A stretch of 64,000 nt of DNA. It comes from Echinicola marina. GTDB taxonomy: Bacteria; Bacteroidota; Bacteroidia; Cytophagales; Cyclobacteriaceae. The notes beneath the pieces were generated by a model. That model was not told where the DNA came from and did not search any database. It saw nothing but the letters and a program-made list of their open reading frames with translations. The stretch is from the NCBI RefSeq assembly GCF_020463795.1, contig NZ_CP080025.1:3593501-3657500 (forward strand), read 5' to 3'. The translations under genes and the position numbers were made by a program. This document shows positions 1-9,727 of the stretch, in pieces; positions within the stretch are counted from its first letter, which is position 1; each line of letters opens with the position of its first letter.

Positions 1-857
1 TGCGACAGATTCTTTGGGGTTTGTTCAAGAAAATGGTCATTGCGGATAATTGTGCTGTTTTTGTTGATCAAGTATATGCCCATCCTGGAGATCAGCCGGC
101 CAGCAATTTAGCACTGGCGGCAGTATTTTTTAGCTTTCAGATTTATGGGGATTTTTCGGGGTATTCAGATATCGCAATAGGACTAGGTCGGCTTTTGGGG
201 TTTGATTTGATGAAGAATTTCGCCTATCCCTACTTTTCTAGGGATATTGCCGAGTTTTGGAGAAGGTGGCATATATCCCTTTCCAGCTGGTTTAGGGACT
301 ATGTCTATATCCCTTTGGGGGGAAGCTATGGAGGCAAGTTGGGGACCATGCGCAATGTCTTTATTGTATTTTTGGTTTCTGGACTGTGGCATGGTGCCAA
401 TTGGACTTTTATACTTTGGGGCGGATTAAATGCCCTGTTTTTTTTGCCTTTGATGTTAAATAATAAGCACAAGCATCATATGGAAATCGCCGCAAAGGGT
501 AGGCTATGGCCAAAATGGAAAGATTTGAGTTTAATGTTGACCAATTTTATTTTGGTCACATTGACTTGGGTGGTTTTTCGCTCTAAGTCTGTATCTGAAG
601 CTTGGATTTATTTAAATGGCTTATGGTCTTCCTCACTTTTTACTTGGCCACAAATGGATATAAGGATTTATTTGTTCTCCATTTTGATTGTGTGCTTTAT
701 TTTGCTGGAATGGATAGGAAGGGAGAATGATTTTGCCATACAAAAGGTAGGTTTTAGCTGGCCATCTATTTTACGTTATGGTTTTTACTATAGTATTGTG
801 ATGATGATTTTCCTATTTGCTACCAAGGAGCAAGAATTCATTTATTTCCAATTTTGA
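1..857 (+). CDS. MBOAT-family O-acyltransferase (AlgI-like), 3' part
   Basis: The reading frame is open from the first base, so the gene starts before the window. The product is the C-terminal part of a polytopic membrane acyltransferase of the AlgI/DltB type, which moves acetyl groups across the inner membrane for modification of exported polysaccharide. Seen directly: the block FWRRWHISLSSWFRDYVYIP and the SGLWHGANW block with the family's conserved His (codon 390-392), set among hydrophobic helices. It is closely similar to the complete MBOAT gene at 56152-57672, for example the shared LFKK.VIADNCA stretch near the left edge. Two SGNH-type genes follow at once (1 bp gaps), the usual partner arrangement for O-acetylation. 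The family assignment is firm; the acceptor sugar is unknown. Confidence 0.93.
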   Translation, partial: RQILWGLFKKMVIADNCAVFVDQVYAHPGDQPASNLALAAVFFSFQIYGDFSGYSDIAIGLGRLLGFDLMKNFAYPYFSRDIAEFWRRWHISLSSWFRDYVYIPLGGSYGGKLGTMRNVFIVFLVSGLWHGANWTFILWGGLNALFFLPLMLNNKHKHHMEIAAKGRLWPKWKDLSLMLTNFILVTLTWVVFRSKSVSEAWIYLNGLWSSSLFTWPQMDIRIYLFSILIVCFILLEWIGRENDFAIQKVGFSWPSILRYGFYYSIVMMIFLFATKEQEFIYFQF

Positions 858-858
858 G

Positions 859-1782
859 ATGCGTAGTTTTTTACTGAAAACAGCTATGTTTTCCCTGGCA
901 ATTACCTTAAGCTTTTGGGCGATATGGGCAGTAGAGGATGGCCATGCTGATCCATTTGGAATGCGCTTCACCACCGGAAAGAAAAGTGCATTGATTGTTG
1001 GTAACTCCAGGGCAGCGCAGGGATTGATACCGGACTTGATCACCCAGGAAATCCTTGGGGCAGATGCATTGGATTTATACAATTATAGCTTTGGGATAGG
1101 CTATTCTGCTTATGGACCGGTCTATCTAAACAGTATTATGGATAAATTGGAGCAAGATGAAAAAAATGGACTTTTTATTGTCACGACAGATCCCTGGGCA
1201 TTGGTAGAAGGAGGAAGACATCCTAATGATCCCGGTTTTTTCCCGGAACAGGATTCGCCTTTAGCAGCGCTTGACAATCAAAGTTTTAAACCTCATTTGG
1301 CTTATATGCTCCATTGGTTTGGACCGTCTTATTATGAAATCATTCATCGGCATTTCAGACCGGCCAATGAGCGCTTACACAGAGAAAGTGGATGGTTGGA
1401 ATTGGTGCTGCCCATGGACACTGCCACGGTAAATTATCGGATACAGGAAAAACTGAAGGATTTTAGAAATGGTTATAAAAACCTTCAGTTGTCACAGACC
1501 AGGCTAGACTATCTGGAGAAGACTATAAGGGTGCTTAAAGAGCACGGAAAAGTGGTATTGGTATATATGCCTGCTCATCCTAAGATCATGAAATATGATC
1601 GTTTGGTACTTCCTGAGTTTCCCATATTGATGAAGGAAATAAGTGAAAAATATCAAATTCCCTATAGGGATTATAGTGGCCAAGCAGAGAAATTTACTTA
1701 TACAGATGGGATTCATCTTTATCAGGATTCTGGAAGAAAAATTTCAAAAGACCTAGGCCAGTGGATTAATAGCCAATTGTAG
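859..1782 (+). CDS. SGNH-like membrane-anchored protein, probable O-acetylation partner
   Basis: A 307-residue protein with an N-terminal hydrophobic segment (about residues 5-24) that should act as signal anchor. It has the two ends of an SGNH/GDSL-type fold: GNSR at 48-51 in place of GDSL block I, and a C-terminal DGIH motif (Asp283, His286) matching the block V Asp-x-x-His. I chose the ATG at 859, one base after the MBOAT stop. An in-frame upstream start at 817 would overlap the MBOAT gene and place charged residues before the anchor. Position between an MBOAT gene and another SGNH gene suggests it takes acetyl from the MBOAT protein and esterifies a periplasmic or surface glycan. Fold moderately sure, substrate unknown. 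Confidence 0.72.
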   Translation: MRSFLLKTAMFSLAITLSFWAIWAVEDGHADPFGMRFTTGKKSALIVGNSRAAQGLIPDLITQEILGADALDLYNYSFGIGYSAYGPVYLNSIMDKLEQDEKNGLFIVTTDPWALVEGGRHPNDPGFFPEQDSPLAALDNQSFKPHLAYMLHWFGPSYYEIIHRHFRPANERLHRESGWLELVLPMDTATVNYRIQEKLKDFRNGYKNLQLSQTRLDYLEKTIRVLKEHGKVVLVYMPAHPKIMKYDRLVLPEFPILMKEISEKYQIPYRDYSGQAEKFTYTDGIHLYQDSGRKISKDLGQWINSQL

Positions 1783-1783
1783 C

Positions 1784-2833
1784 ATGAAAGTATTTTTTAA
1801 GAAAATTGGTCTTCTTATGATTCCAGCCCTGTTGTTGGGAATAGTGGATGTGTTTGTATTGCCCCATACATTTTGGACCTATAGGTTTTGGGAAGGCATT
1901 TCTTATCATAAGGACTTGTTGACCTATGGTAAGTTTTATCAAAGTCAATCTCTGGTAATGTGTGAGAGAGGAGATTTAAGTGACGGGGTAGATTCGATAA
2001 GCTACTCACTGAATGAGTGGATTACCGATGAATATGGTTTTAGAAATGATGAATTTATTGGAAAGCCGGATATTGTTTTGTTGGGCGATTCTTTTGTTGT
2101 AGGGACGGGCTTAGATCAGTCGGAACTGTTATCCAAGCAATTGTCAAGGTTATTCGGTGATAGGATCAAGGTATACAATATGGCACCTGTTCCATTAAGG
2201 ACCTTGGATATCATGGTGAAAAAAGGATTAATAGAAAAGCCTGATATATTGGTCTATGAATTTGTAGAAGAAATGTTTCCTGAGCCTTTTGTACCGTATC
2301 TATCAGGGAAATATGACGCTATTAAGGTTCCTATCAGTGCATGGGTAAATGCATCTCAAATTAATATGATTTGGGACAAGCTAATCAGGCTGCATTGGGT
2401 GCATTATTTTCAACATAAAATATTGGACGAAAAGCTCCAATATCCAAATATTGGGGATATGTATTTTTATAAAGGGGAAGCTTATCGGCCCTTTGATGAA
2501 AATGGTCGGTTGCAAACTTTAAAAAGCCTAAAGGGCTATCAGGAATATTGTGAGCAAAATGGAATTGAATTGATTGTGATGCCTTTGCCATTGAAGGAAA
2601 CTGTTTATTTTGAGGATATTCAAAGACCCGATTTGCCCCAATATCTTGAAGGTATCCATGCGGGATTAGATAGTCTTGGAATCCATCATATCAAAGTATT
2701 AGAGGCAATGCTGGAGAGAGGTGGAGAATATTATCAGAAACAGGATACGCATTGGAATGCAGAGGGGGTGAGTCTGGCAGCTGAGCTTTTGAAAAATAAG
2801 ATAGGGCTGGGTCCTGAAGGTAGGCTGAAGTAA
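1784..2833 (+). CDS. AlgX/AlgJ-like SGNH hydrolase-domain protein
   Basis: A 349-residue exported protein. It begins with a hydrophobic signal or anchor (residues 8-25), then carries a clear GDSF nucleophile motif at 101-104 and a C-terminal DTHWN motif (Asp321, His323). This is the catalytic triad arrangement of AlgJ/AlgX-type O-acetyltransferases. It starts one base after the upstream SGNH gene and is the last gene of the glycan cluster, with about 170 bp before the next operon. Together with the MBOAT protein it probably completes an acetyl-transfer relay: membrane carrier, then periplasmic transferase. Whether it transfers or hydrolyses acetyl groups cannot be told from sequence. Confidence 0.8.
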   Translation: MKVFFKKIGLLMIPALLLGIVDVFVLPHTFWTYRFWEGISYHKDLLTYGKFYQSQSLVMCERGDLSDGVDSISYSLNEWITDEYGFRNDEFIGKPDIVLLGDSFVVGTGLDQSELLSKQLSRLFGDRIKVYNMAPVPLRTLDIMVKKGLIEKPDILVYEFVEEMFPEPFVPYLSGKYDAIKVPISAWVNASQINMIWDKLIRLHWVHYFQHKILDEKLQYPNIGDMYFYKGEAYRPFDENGRLQTLKSLKGYQEYCEQNGIELIVMPLPLKETVYFEDIQRPDLPQYLEGIHAGLDSLGIHHIKVLEAMLERGGEYYQKQDTHWNAEGVSLAAELLKNKIGLGPEGRLK

Positions 2834-3001
2834 TAATGGGTAGGTGGCAGCTTGTAATGGAAGCCTTATATCCTATGGATGCTCAAGTATTGGTGAAAAA
2901 TATTGTTTTGGCAGCACAAAATCACTTGCCGTATATACAATACATCTTTTTTCTTAAAAATCTCCTGGTTAACTTATAGGGTATTACCATTTTATTCCGT
3001 T

Positions 3002-3736
3002 ATGAAGAGTTTTTGTCAGATCAGTATTTTTCTTTATTGTTTGGCAATATCTTATTCAGCATGTTCCCAAGTCAATGATACTATACCTCCAGCATTGGTT
3101 GCCGTTTATTTAGGACTTATTCCAGAGCCTCAAGAGGTCTATTCAGGCGGACAATATGCTGTTGGAAAGGCGTTTCATATAGAAGGGACTTCATATTTGG
3201 AATCAGCTGATTTTGAAAAAGGCAGTATTACGATAAATGGACTTAATTATGAAAATATTCTGTTGAATTATGATATTCAAGATGATCAGCTCGTTACTTT
3301 CCATCCTCGGAACTATCAGAGAATAATCATAAATGCCCAAAGGGTAAATTCATTTACATTGGCAAACGGCAGGTGTTTTATTAGAACAAATGAAAATAAG
3401 GAATATTTCCTTCATAGAAGGGGGTATTATGAGGTACTGCTGAAGGGGGATATAGCTGTATTGGCCAAACATATTAAAGTTGAAGAACTAAAAAAGGATC
3501 AAAATTCAAAAGAGACCAAACGGTATTTTTTTATTCATACAACCCATTTTTTTATCAGGCAAAAAGACAGGTTTTACCGTATCAATAAAAAAAAGGATTT
3601 GGCTTTGGTCTTGGATATTCCTAAGAAACAGCTTAACCAATCCCTCAAAGAGCAACAACTGAAGTTTAAGAAGCAAACAGCAGAGAGTTTGGTGACTATT
3701 GTGAAAGCCTACTTGACGAATGAATCGAAAGACTAA
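3002..3736 (+). CDS. exported protein of unknown function, first gene of TonB-receptor operon
   Basis: A 244-residue protein. I use the ATG at 3002 because it is followed by a good signal peptide ending ...SYSACSQ, possibly a weak lipobox with Cys near residue 20. A longer frame begins at 2903 but adds a non-signal-like extension. The middle (residues about 60-140) is rich in short beta-strand-like stretches, and the C-terminus is Lys/Gln-rich and probably helical. I do not recognise a named family. It ends immediately before the STN-domain TonB receptor at 3740 and is surely co-transcribed, so it may be an accessory envelope factor for that receptor. Confidence 0.6.
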   Translation: MKSFCQISIFLYCLAISYSACSQVNDTIPPALVAVYLGLIPEPQEVYSGGQYAVGKAFHIEGTSYLESADFEKGSITINGLNYENILLNYDIQDDQLVTFHPRNYQRIIINAQRVNSFTLANGRCFIRTNENKEYFLHRRGYYEVLLKGDIAVLAKHIKVEELKKDQNSKETKRYFFIHTTHFFIRQKDRFYRINKKKDLALVLDIPKKQLNQSLKEQQLKFKKQTAESLVTIVKAYLTNESKD

Positions 3737-3739
3737 GTG

Positions 3740-6499
3740 ATGAGGCCTTATAAGATCATATGGTGTTTTAGTATGTTATGCAATCTTTTGCCATTTTTGG
3801 GGTTTTCTCAGGAAACTCAAGGAGAAAAGGTCAGTGGGATATATTCGGGAATTAGCTTTAGCCGTTTTACCAAAGTCATAGAGAAGGAGACTGGCTACCA
3901 GTTTTTCTTCAAAACAGAGGATATCAACAATATAGAGGTAAATATCTCCGCCTATAAAAATGATCTTGAAGATATTCTTGACCTGATTTTTATGGATACA
4001 GGAGTCCGATATACCATAGATAAAGAAAAGAGAGTATTTGTCCATCGTTCCAAAGGATTTTATACTGCACTTTCCGATGGATTCTTTGAGAAGGACGTCA
4101 CGAGTATGGACGAACAGATCCAAAATGACGAAAACTACTTGGACAGGGCTTATGCAAAAAACAAATTATGGCGTATCGGGGCTGCACATCCTGTGCAAAT
4201 GGGTGAAATGGCCGTATTAACAGGGACTGTTTATGGACTTAAATCAAAAGAACCCGTTTTTGGAGCAGTTATTAATGAAAAGAATAATGATACCCGGGTG
4301 GCTACAGATAAGAACGGCCGCTTTAGTATTTCTCTGCCCTTGGGACACCATACCCTGTATATTCAGCATTTGGGACAGTTTCAGGAACAGCGACAAATAG
4401 AACTTTTGGGAAATGGAAACTTGCACCTTCAAATTGATGAAAGCATTGTTGCCTTGGATGAGGTGGTCGTAAGTTCAGATAGGCTTTCTAATATCAAGCG
4501 ATCAGAAATGGGGGTGGAGGTGCTGTCTGTGGAATCCATGAAAAAACTTCCTTCCACTATGGGTGAAGTGGATGTAATCAAAAGTATTTTGACCTTGCCT
4601 GGGGTGAAGACAGTAGGTGAATCCAGCGTTGGTTTTAATGTCAGGGGAGGGGCTGCGGACCAAAACCTGATTTTGCTTGACCAAAGCACTATTTATAATC
4701 CTTCCCATTTTTTTGGTTTTTTTTCTTCCTTTAATGCCGATATGGTGGATATGGTTGAGTTGCACAAAGCTGGAATGCCCGCACATTTGGGAGGGCGGCT
4801 TTCTTCTGTCTTGGACATACACAGCAAATATGGGAATCAAGATAAGCTGCACGGAAAAGGAGGTATTGGTCTGTTGACCAGTAGATTGACCTTAGACGGT
4901 CCTATAGGGAAAAACACCAGTTTTCTCGTCAGTGGAAGGACCACCTACAGCAATTGGCTGTTGGATTTGGTGAATGACAAATCCGATCTGAATGCCGCAG
5001 GGGCCTCTTTTTATGACTTCTATTTTAATTTGAAACACCATATAAATGACAAAAACATCCTGAAGTTATCTTCTTACTGGAGCCAAGACAATTTCAATTT
5101 TGATGTCGACACCCTGTACAATTATAGTAACAGAAACCTCAATATCAATTGGACCCATTATTTCAATAAAAGATTGGAAAGTGAAATAATCATAGGTTAT
5201 GATCATTACCGATTTGGTATATCCGGGAGGGAAAATGATCTCAATGCTTTTGATTTTGACTTTAATATTTCTCAATACAATATCAAGCTGCATTTTGACT
5301 ATGACTTTAATGAGCGGCACAGCTTGAATTTTGGTTGGGATAATATCTACTATCGCCTTAGTCCTGGTAATAGACAAGCCATAGGCACGACTTCAATTGT
5401 CATTCCCATGTCAGTGAATAAAGAGAAGGCTAACGAATCGGCCATTTTTATTAATGACCTTTTTGAAGTCAATGAACAGCTCAGCTTCAATTATGGGCTT
5501 AGGTATGTGCTTTATAATTTCCTTGGTCCAAATGAGCATTATCAATATTCACCAGGCTTGCCAAAAAATGAGTCCACGATTGTAGGAGAAGCGACATTCG
5601 CCAATAATGAAATCATTGAAGCTTATCATGCACCTGAAATCAGGTTGTCAGCCAGATATAGCTTGGACAATTTTACCTCTTTAAAAGCGGGATACCATAC
5701 CACAAGACAATATATCCATTTACTCACCAATACCTCTGCTGTGAGTCCTACAGATACCTGGAAACTAAGTGATTCGTTTATCCGGCCCCAGCAGGGCGCA
5801 CAAGCTTCCATTGGTTTTTACAAAAATATGGCGCAGGGAATGTTTGAAACTTCCATAGAAGTCTATCACAGAAGGATGAAAAATCTGATTGATTATAGAA
5901 GTGGAGCGGAGCTATTACTTAATAATGAAATTGAGCAGGATGTGCTCAATACAGAAGGGAAAGCCTATGGACTCGAACTGATGATCAAAAAGCCAACAGG
6001 GAGGCTTAACGGATGGTTTAGCTATAGTTTTTCCAGGTCATTACTTAGAACTGCTTCTGATGAATTTTCAGAAAAAGTCAATGACGGAAATTGGTATCCC
6101 AGTAATTTTGACCAACCGCAGGACTTGATGTTGGTGGCCAATTATGAATTCAATAAGAGAGCCCATGTAGCTATAAATGCTAATTATAGTACAGGACGTC
6201 CCATTACATTACCTGTGGCCAAATTCTACTATAATGGATCAGAACAAGTCTATTATTCAGATAGAAATGCTTATCGTATCCCTGATTATTTTCGAATTGA
6301 CCTTGCCCTAAATCTGGAAGGAAGCCACAAGGTCAAGAAATTGGCTCATGCATCTTGGTCATTGGGAGTTTATAATGTATTGGGAAGGGATAATCCTTAC
6401 TCGGTGTACTATACCCCTGTAAATGGAATATTAAAAGGATACCAGCTGTCAATTTTTGCGCAGCCCATTCCCTATGTTACGTATAATTTTAAATTTTAA
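3740..6499 (+). CDS. TonB-dependent outer-membrane receptor with STN and carboxypeptidase-like regulatory domains
   Basis: A 919-residue outer-membrane protein. Order seen: signal peptide (to about 24); STN domain (about 35-105, ISFSRFTKVIEKETGYQFFF region); carboxypeptidase-regulatory-like beta domain (about 160-235); plug (about 275-370, with VIKSILTLPGV, VGFNVRGG and the GMPAHLGGRLSSVLDI segment); then a long barrel ending in an aromatic strand (YVTYNFKF). STN domains normally couple a receptor to a FecR/ECF-sigma relay, but no fecR or sigma gene is adjacent. A GTG at 3737 precedes the ATG at 3740; I take the ATG. The DUF4249 gene follows after 6 bp. Class certain, ligand unknown. Confidence 0.95.
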   Translation: MRPYKIIWCFSMLCNLLPFLGFSQETQGEKVSGIYSGISFSRFTKVIEKETGYQFFFKTEDINNIEVNISAYKNDLEDILDLIFMDTGVRYTIDKEKRVFVHRSKGFYTALSDGFFEKDVTSMDEQIQNDENYLDRAYAKNKLWRIGAAHPVQMGEMAVLTGTVYGLKSKEPVFGAVINEKNNDTRVATDKNGRFSISLPLGHHTLYIQHLGQFQEQRQIELLGNGNLHLQIDESIVALDEVVVSSDRLSNIKRSEMGVEVLSVESMKKLPSTMGEVDVIKSILTLPGVKTVGESSVGFNVRGGAADQNLILLDQSTIYNPSHFFGFFSSFNADMVDMVELHKAGMPAHLGGRLSSVLDIHSKYGNQDKLHGKGGIGLLTSRLTLDGPIGKNTSFLVSGRTTYSNWLLDLVNDKSDLNAAGASFYDFYFNLKHHINDKNILKLSSYWSQDNFNFDVDTLYNYSNRNLNINWTHYFNKRLESEIIIGYDHYRFGISGRENDLNAFDFDFNISQYNIKLHFDYDFNERHSLNFGWDNIYYRLSPGNRQAIGTTSIVIPMSVNKEKANESAIFINDLFEVNEQLSFNYGLRYVLYNFLGPNEHYQYSPGLPKNESTIVGEATFANNEIIEAYHAPEIRLSARYSLDNFTSLKAGYHTTRQYIHLLTNTSAVSPTDTWKLSDSFIRPQQGAQASIGFYKNMAQGMFETSIEVYHRRMKNLIDYRSGAELLLNNEIEQDVLNTEGKAYGLELMIKKPTGRLNGWFSYSFSRSLLRTASDEFSEKVNDGNWYPSNFDQPQDLMLVANYEFNKRAHVAINANYSTGRPITLPVAKFYYNGSEQVYYSDRNAYRIPDYFRIDLALNLEGSHKVKKLAHASWSLGVYNVLGRDNPYSVYYTPVNGILKGYQLSIFAQPIPYVTYNFKF

Positions 6500-6505
6500 A
6501 ACAAC

Positions 6506-7693
6506 ATGGATCAAAGGTATATTCATTTGGTATGCTGCTTGTTATTCTTACTGGGATGGGGCTGTAGGGAGGTTTATGAGCCGGAGATCGATCAGGAAGA
6601 ACTCGAAATACTAGTGGTGGAAGGTCATATTGAGGTGGAGGAAGGCCTATCAGAAATAAAATTGAGTTATACTTCTCCAATTTCTTCTGGGGAGGTTTTT
6701 ATGAATAGCATTACCAATGCAGACGTAACTATAGAATACCAAGACCAAGCCGGAAGCATGGTGCAAATTCCACTGTGGGGAGACCAAACAGGGAGGTATT
6801 TCTTTGACCGTTATTTAAATAGTGATGGAGAATATAGACTTAGCATTGATATTCCAGAAAAGGGTAAGTACCTAAGTGATTGGATCAGACCACAAATTAC
6901 ACCGCCAATTGATTCCATAGGTTATCACCAAGGGGAAGATGATGATTTAGAAATTTACCTTAACACCAAAGGGAATGAAAACGCACAATATTTTATTTGG
7001 AATTTTGAGGAGACTTGGATTTTTAATACCCCGATCATCAGTTTTCTTAAATATGTCAAATTAAGCGAAACCAAAGATACCATCTTGTACAGGACTGCAA
7101 ATGAGATGACCAATGAATGCTTCCTTTCTGAAAAATCCAATAAGGTGGTGATAGGTTCTTCAGCGCAGTACCAGGACCATAGTATCCATCGGAAGGAAAT
7201 CCAACAAATTCCCTATGGTTCTGAAAAGTTGGGCAGGCGTTATTCGATTGTAATACGACAAAGGGCTATTTCAAAAGAAGCTTATGATTTTTTTGAAATA
7301 CTCAGGAAAAACTCAGATGATATAGGTGGTGTTTTTAGCCCCTTGCCCTCTATTTTGGGTAGTAATATCCATCATGTATCGAATAAGGAGCGGAAGGCAA
7401 TCGGTTTCATCACCATAGGTACATCAATTGAAAAACGTATTTATATAGGACGCCATGAAATTCTAAATTGGCAGGTCAATAACCCATTCTATACCGGCTG
7501 TGAGTTTTCTACAGATACAGTTGCTGTAATAGATGCCAGTGCTTCTTTTAATAATAACTATAGGGTGCCCGTTTCTCCAATTACTGCTGATAATGACCCG
7601 AGCCGCATTGTCGCTTATGTAGGAGCCAGTACCAAATGTACAGATTGTACCTTAAGAGGGCAAAAAGAAAAACCTGATTTTTGGGAGTATTAA
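6506..7693 (+). CDS. DUF4249-family lipoprotein
   Basis: A 395-residue protein beginning with a lipoprotein signal (hydrophobic core then LGWGC, Cys about residue 20) followed by VYEPEIDQEELEILVVEGHI, the hallmark start of DUF4249. This family regularly sits directly after STN/CarboxypepD TonB receptors in Bacteroidota, as here. It is therefore probably an outer-membrane or periplasmic partner of the 3740 receptor. Cysteines near the C-terminus (CTDCTLRG) look like a small metal-binding or disulphide knuckle. The biochemical function of the family is not known to me. The next gene starts within about a dozen bases. Confidence 0.9.
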   Translation: MDQRYIHLVCCLLFLLGWGCREVYEPEIDQEELEILVVEGHIEVEEGLSEIKLSYTSPISSGEVFMNSITNADVTIEYQDQAGSMVQIPLWGDQTGRYFFDRYLNSDGEYRLSIDIPEKGKYLSDWIRPQITPPIDSIGYHQGEDDDLEIYLNTKGNENAQYFIWNFEETWIFNTPIISFLKYVKLSETKDTILYRTANEMTNECFLSEKSNKVVIGSSAQYQDHSIHRKEIQQIPYGSEKLGRRYSIVIRQRAISKEAYDFFEILRKNSDDIGGVFSPLPSILGSNIHHVSNKERKAIGFITIGTSIEKRIYIGRHEILNWQVNNPFYTGCEFSTDTVAVIDASASFNNNYRVPVSPITADNDPSRIVAYVGASTKCTDCTLRGQKEKPDFWEY

Positions 7694-7705
7694 TTGATAG
7701 CACAC

Positions 7706-9346
7706 ATGAGAATTTTCATTTATTTATTTCCACTCTTTTGTTGTAGCCTATCCCTTTCTTGGGCATTGCAGGAGACCCTGCCTTCCCACTTTTCTGAGCA
7801 GGTTTATGTGCATATGAGTAAATCCATAGCGGTCAGCGGAGAAACGGTTCCTTTTTCGGTGGATATCAGGCAGGAAGGCAAGGCCACCTTTTCAAAAATG
7901 GCCTACGCCGATTTGATCAATCGCAAAGGTAAACGGGTCACTGGCACCATCATCCCTTTGGAATCAGGAAAGGCTGATGCTTATATGAAAATTCCGGTAG
8001 AGATCCCATCTGACCATTACTTACTCAGGGTATATTCCAGATTGGCCAGTTCAATGGGAGATGAAAATAATTACCACCATAGTTTGATCACGGTCATTAA
8101 TCCAGAAATTCCTGCTCAAAGTAGTCAATCTGGTGGAGAGGTTTGGAAGGAAAATATTGCCAAAAATTCCATCAAGTTGAACTTAAGCAAAGAAACATTG
8201 GGTCAGGATGAAGGGGCTGAACTTACCATTACAGCCTCTTTTGGTCAAGAATTAAGTATTTCTGTAAGTAAAAAGAATCCATACCTTCCTGCCATAAAGG
8301 CTATAATACCCGATACTGAAATTCTGTCAAGTAAAAACACTGAACTAATTCCTGAATTGCGTGGACATATCATTAAAGGAGTAGTCTCAGGTGCTCAAAT
8401 AGATACGACGCAAGTGTATTTTCTTTCTGCACATGGTGAAAAATCGGATTTGTTTTTAGGAAAACCAGATGAAAGTGGACAAGTCTTTTTTGAACTGGGG
8501 GCATTGAAGGGCTATGACTTTCTGCTGTTACAAACAGGGCAGGATACCCTACCATTTGATATGTCCCTACAGCATCCTTTTGCGGGAGCTCCTTCCGAAG
8601 AGGTGTTGAAATTTCCTGCGCTGAAATTTACCATGATGGATAAGGGGGCATTGAATGATTTGGTTTTGTCCCATGCTGCCACAGCCTATTATTTAGCACC
8701 AAAGCAAAGAGCTATAAAGCCCATTATAACCGGTTTCGATGCGGATGTAGCCTATAATTTGGATGAGTACAATCGGTTTAATGATTTGGGCACTACCCTT
8801 AAAGAATATGTCCCAAGTGTAATGGTCAGGAAAAATGAGGGGAAATACCATTTTAAACTTTCCAATTACCCCGAGGACAAGATGTTTAAGAATAATCCTC
8901 TAATGCTGATTGATGGTATGCCTGTATTTGATAGTGATGCATTGGGAAGGCATAGTACAGACAGCATCGAAAAGATAGAGGTAGTCAACAGAAAATTCTA
9001 TATACTGGATAATGTTTTTGATGGGCTGATCAATATTCAATCTTATCATAATAATTTTGGGGGCTTCCCTATTCCTAAAGGGGTGCTATATATCGAATAT
9101 CCAAAGATTCAATCTCCCCTAAATTGGAAGTTCAATACCCCCTTAAGTGAAGAGGAGGGAAGTATACCAGATTTCAGAACCATTTTGTATTGGGAGGATA
9201 ATGTCAAAGTACAGGAAGATGGGAAAGTGAAAATTAAGTTTAGTACTTCCCATATACCGGGAGTATATGAAGTGAAAGTGAGCAGTATTTCCCCAAATGG
9301 GATACAAAGCTGGTCCATATTGGATTTTAGGGTTGTAGCGGAATAA
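7706..9346 (+). CDS. large exported protein with MG2-like N-terminus and orphan plug-like segment
   Basis: A 546-residue protein. The ATG at 7706 leads into a signal peptide; a TTG at 7694 would add four residues. The N-terminal part (about residues 30-140) contains the YVHMSKSIAVSGETVPF pattern typical of the macroglobulin-like beta domain seen in exported Bacteroidota proteins. Around residues 395-455 a stretch NNPLMLIDGMPVFDSDALG followed by IEKIEVVNRKFYI resembles the end of a TonB-receptor plug, but no barrel follows. The C-terminal 100 residues resemble the final beta domain of the same proteins (FSTSHIPGVYEVKV). It closes the receptor operon. Role unknown; a secreted or periplasmic partner that mimics a plug is inference. 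Confidence 0.7.
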   Translation: MRIFIYLFPLFCCSLSLSWALQETLPSHFSEQVYVHMSKSIAVSGETVPFSVDIRQEGKATFSKMAYADLINRKGKRVTGTIIPLESGKADAYMKIPVEIPSDHYLLRVYSRLASSMGDENNYHHSLITVINPEIPAQSSQSGGEVWKENIAKNSIKLNLSKETLGQDEGAELTITASFGQELSISVSKKNPYLPAIKAIIPDTEILSSKNTELIPELRGHIIKGVVSGAQIDTTQVYFLSAHGEKSDLFLGKPDESGQVFFELGALKGYDFLLLQTGQDTLPFDMSLQHPFAGAPSEEVLKFPALKFTMMDKGALNDLVLSHAATAYYLAPKQRAIKPIITGFDADVAYNLDEYNRFNDLGTTLKEYVPSVMVRKNEGKYHFKLSNYPEDKMFKNNPLMLIDGMPVFDSDALGRHSTDSIEKIEVVNRKFYILDNVFDGLINIQSYHNNFGGFPIPKGVLYIEYPKIQSPLNWKFNTPLSEEEGSIPDFRTILYWEDNVKVQEDGKVKIKFSTSHIPGVYEVKVSSISPNGIQSWSILDFRVVAE

Positions 9347-9727
9347 TATAGTTAGTCTGTTTTATAACAGAATGTCTCATTACAGATTTCTCATCTTACA
9401 CATTGTAGCATTTCTGACCCTTCGAGGTACCTAGGGCTCTCCGTTTGCAATTTTGTTTCCCTAAGATTTTTCTCTACAGTCTCCAGATAAACATTCTTTT
9501 TAGGTGTTTCTAAGAAATAGCATTTATATTATGTATATCCGCAATAGCACCAGTAAATGTTAAAAGGGAATCGAAATGTTGGTTTTAGTCAAAATATCAA
9601 CTGCTTCGGTCTTCAGACCTCTTGAGCAAAGGATTTATGGTTACTGGCATCATAGCGGATAATCAGATTATATTATGTATTTTAGTAGGAGAACTGAAGC
9701 AATATTGTTGATCTAAACCCCTTTTGT
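9347..9727. other. gene-free interval
   Basis: No credible coding frame, RNA gene or strong terminator was seen. The interval probably holds the end of the receptor operon transcript and the promoter of the pirin gene, but no clear TAnnTTTG box could be fixed. Confidence 0.5.

Noticed and set aside
3740-9346. FecR/ECF sigma regulation of the STN receptor
   Set aside because: No fecR or sigma-factor gene is encoded in or next to the operon in this window.
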